Both the position numbers and the translations under genes were made by a program. A DNA stretch of 64,000 nt from Bacteroides sp. (GTDB lineage: Bacteria > Bacillota > Clostridia > Lachnospirales > Lachnospiraceae), in assembly GCA_023666705.1 (NCBI GenBank), contig JAMPBO010000006.1, forward strand, positions 96,461 through 160,460, given 5' to 3'. This document shows, in pieces, positions 62,202 through 64,000 of this stretch; the first letter of the stretch is position 1; each line of letters starts with the position of its first letter. The notes under the pieces were generated by a model. The model did no database searches. It saw nothing but the letters and a program-made list of their open reading frames with translations, and was not told where the DNA came from.

Positions 62202-64000
62202 ATGAAAAATATTTCAACGCGTTTTACAGCTAAAGCTTCAAAAAAGCGGGTTGTTGCCTTAATGCTCGCACTTCTTATGATTGTTACCATTCTTCCATCG
62301 GGCATTAAGGCGTTGGGAGCGGAGGCTGACTTGTTCACGGGCAATAACATTAACATGGATAAGTTTGAACTGGGTGCTTCCTATAAGGATGAGAACGGAA
62401 AAACGCAGGCGGTTGTACTGGAAAACGGTGGGGATTATACGCTTCCGTATGATGCCACGGTTGACCTTAACATGCACTTTAAGGTGGTGGACCCAAGTGC
62501 AATTGATGGGGGCACGGATTATATTTACAATGTCCCTGCAGGAATACGTGTGGACGTAGATGAGGATAAGGCTCTTATTACGACCACTGGAACGCAGATT
62601 GGTACGGTTAATATTGCAAGCACGGGAAAGCTGACCTTTCACTTTGATGAATCTGCACTTAACCATGGCGATGGCGTAGAGTTTTTTGTAGGCTTTAACG
62701 GTGGATTTTCCTCTGATTTTGAGGAGGACGGACATAAGGCACAGATATCATTTCCTACAGGTGCGGGCAACTACACCTTTGGCGTGACCTCCGAGGGAAA
62801 GACGGAGCCGGATGTTGACGATGATGTCAAGGATATGATTGTTGGCAAAAGCGGAAGCATGGAGGTTATTGACGGAAAGGTATATGTTAAATGGGAGATA
62901 TCGCTCAACGGAAATGGGCGTGAATCTTATGGCGGACAGATTATAGATAACCTTCCTGATGCTGTGAGCTATGTCGATTATAATAGCCTGCCGGCATCCC
63001 TGAAGAACTCTTTTGCAGGAGGCTATCCGGGGATAAGCTCTAATGCATGGGGTAACGGTTCGCCTAATCTTAGTGCACAGATTTCAGGCAACAGACTTAC
63101 CATTGATGTGAGCAACTGTGCGGCTGCATGGGGAAATACAGTTACCTTTTATACAGAACTTAAAGATAGTGCTTTTGGAGGAACGATTACAAATGGCACA
63201 TCAGTAACGGTAGACAATAATGTGGTATTTAACCCAAATGACGATACCAACCCTGTAACGGCTACGGGAAATGTAGACATAAGACCTGATATGGTGAAAA
63301 AGTCAGCAAGCGTATCAGGTGATATCGTCACATGGACAGTTGTTTTAAATTCTTCCAAGTTTAATATAGGCGGTACGACATACGAGGATATATTTGAAGA
63401 AAATATTGATACGGACTCCATTGTGGGCGGAGTAGGCGGAATAACCGTAAGCGGAATGAGTGCAACTCCTGTTCTTACGGATAATGGCTTTAAAATTGAT
63501 GTACCAGCCAATACGACAGGAACCGTGACAATCAGCTATCAGACGAAGATAAATGATGTGGCAGTGAATACAACAAATACTGCCAAGCTTACAGGAAGTA
63601 GCGACCCAAGCTATGATGTATCTGCTACAGCGAATGTTCCGGGAAGTAATTTGATGTATAAGAACTATGTAGGATTCGATCCGATTGCAAACACCCTGAC
63701 ATGGAACATTACCGTAAATCCTGACAGTAAAAGGCTGACGAATGTAGTGGTGGAGGATAGCTTTGATGCTAGCATAATGAAGCTTTCAAGCGTTAGTGGA
63801 GCCGAGCTTTCAGCCTCCTCAAATGCAGACGCAGGAGAACTTGTATTTAGTCTTGGCAATATCAGTGCACCTGTGAATATCACGGTTATTACTAAGGTTG
63901 CGGATAGTATTCTCAATTCTGAAGATGCATATACGAACTACAGAAATTATAAAAATAAGGCAAAAATGACCTCCGATGAATATCCGGATGGAATAGAGAG
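62202..64000 (+). CDS. Secreted adhesin-like protein, 3' end outside window
   Basis: 599 residues are visible and the frame is open at the window end; I read it through without a stop. A signal peptide (KKR, then VVALMLALLMIVTILPSGIKALG) is followed by collagen-adhesin-like domains with recurring V-x-W-x-I-x-L/V-N strands (VKWEISLNG, VTWTVVLNS, LTWNITVNP), about 150 residues apart. This is typical of Gram-positive wall-anchored pilin/adhesin proteins stabilised by isopeptide bonds. Whether an LPXTG motif follows is not visible. AAAGGAG lies 8 bases before the ATG. It is coupled to the upstream membrane protein. Confidence 0.85.
   Translation, partial: MKNISTRFTAKASKKRVVALMLALLMIVTILPSGIKALGAEADLFTGNNINMDKFELGASYKDENGKTQAVVLENGGDYTLPYDATVDLNMHFKVVDPSAIDGGTDYIYNVPAGIRVDVDEDKALITTTGTQIGTVNIASTGKLTFHFDESALNHGDGVEFFVGFNGGFSSDFEEDGHKAQISFPTGAGNYTFGVTSEGKTEPDVDDDVKDMIVGKSGSMEVIDGKVYVKWEISLNGNGRESYGGQIIDNLPDAVSYVDYNSLPASLKNSFAGGYPGISSNAWGNGSPNLSAQISGNRLTIDVSNCAAAWGNTVTFYTELKDSAFGGTITNGTSVTVDNNVVFNPNDDTNPVTATGNVDIRPDMVKKSASVSGDIVTWTVVLNSSKFNIGGTTYEDIFEENIDTDSIVGGVGGITVSGMSATPVLTDNGFKIDVPANTTGTVTISYQTKINDVAVNTTNTAKLTGSSDPSYDVSATANVPGSNLMYKNYVGFDPIANTLTWNITVNPDSKRLTNVVVEDSFDASIMKLSSVSGAELSASSNADAGELVFSLGNISAPVNITVITKVADSILNSEDAYTNYRNYKNKAKMTSDEYPDGIE

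Overview
The window looks like a chromosomal segment of an anaerobic, low-to-mid GC Firmicute, most likely a Lachnospiraceae (Coprococcus/Butyrivibrio/Lachnospira-like). The reasons are strong AGGAGG ribosome binding sites with many GTG/TTG starts, a SCIFF peptide with its radical SAM maturase, a fused SecDF, HemZ, RelA/SpoT next to apt and recJ, a Lachnospiraceae-type short HisRS, and a dense set of FHA / Ser-Thr kinase / PP2C genes. The genus is inferred from memory of gene content and was not computed. No rRNA, tRNA, CRISPR array, prophage or complete insertion sequence was seen.

Layout. (1) 1-12125: a tightly packed phosphosignalling operon: two FHA proteins (the first cut by the window edge), a PP2C phosphatase, a membrane Ser/Thr kinase with a TPR-like outer region, a membrane protein whose tail repeats a TSVL motif, a giant membrane-anchored Ig-like surface protein and a second PP2C. 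(2) 12135-14746: HAD phosphatase, PII-like protein, cation/proton antiporter and a small TIGR04086-like membrane protein. (3) 14777-18730: SCIFF peptide, SCIFF maturase, SecDF and a strong terminator. (4) 18738-18950: a 213-bp MITE-like element with perfect 19-bp terminal inverted repeats and a flanking direct repeat. (5) 18978-25812: recJ, apt, rsh, an MBL hydrolase and hemZ. (6) 25816-30933: an AraC regulator divergent from a secreted multi-CBM GH16 glucanase. (7) 30966-36884: hisS, a three-gene ABC exporter and aspS. (8) 36936-41593, minus strand: a two-component system and mutS2. (9) 41746-44144: yhaM and rlmD. (10) 44142-49230: a small XRE repressor with two operator-like palindromes, a GAF-PAS-GGDEF diguanylate cyclase, a membrane EAL phosphodiesterase, a Mesh1-like HD hydrolase and an Lrp regulator, followed by gdhA. 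(11) 50936-55968: an unusual cytoplasmic ParB-like/BMP fusion, a calcineurin-like phosphoesterase and a zinc-ribbon Ser/Thr kinase with a duplicated outer domain. (12) 56008-64000: citrate synthase, two methyltransferases, cardiolipin synthase, a two-TM protein with a cytoplasmic DDDEKTVL tail, and the start of a large secreted adhesin-like protein.

The most interesting theme is phosphothreonine signalling tied to surface proteins. Two loci far apart share one layout: a membrane protein with predicted cytoplasmic T(S)VL motifs directly upstream of a large surface protein (5347-11368 and 61228-64000). With the kinases, phosphatases and FHA readers nearby, this suggests a kinase / phospho-tail / FHA relay linked to cell-surface structures. 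A second candidate is the cytoplasmic ParB-like/BMP fusion paired with a phosphoesterase. The rest is mostly core metabolism and translation. All functional calls rest on reading motifs by eye, with no database search.
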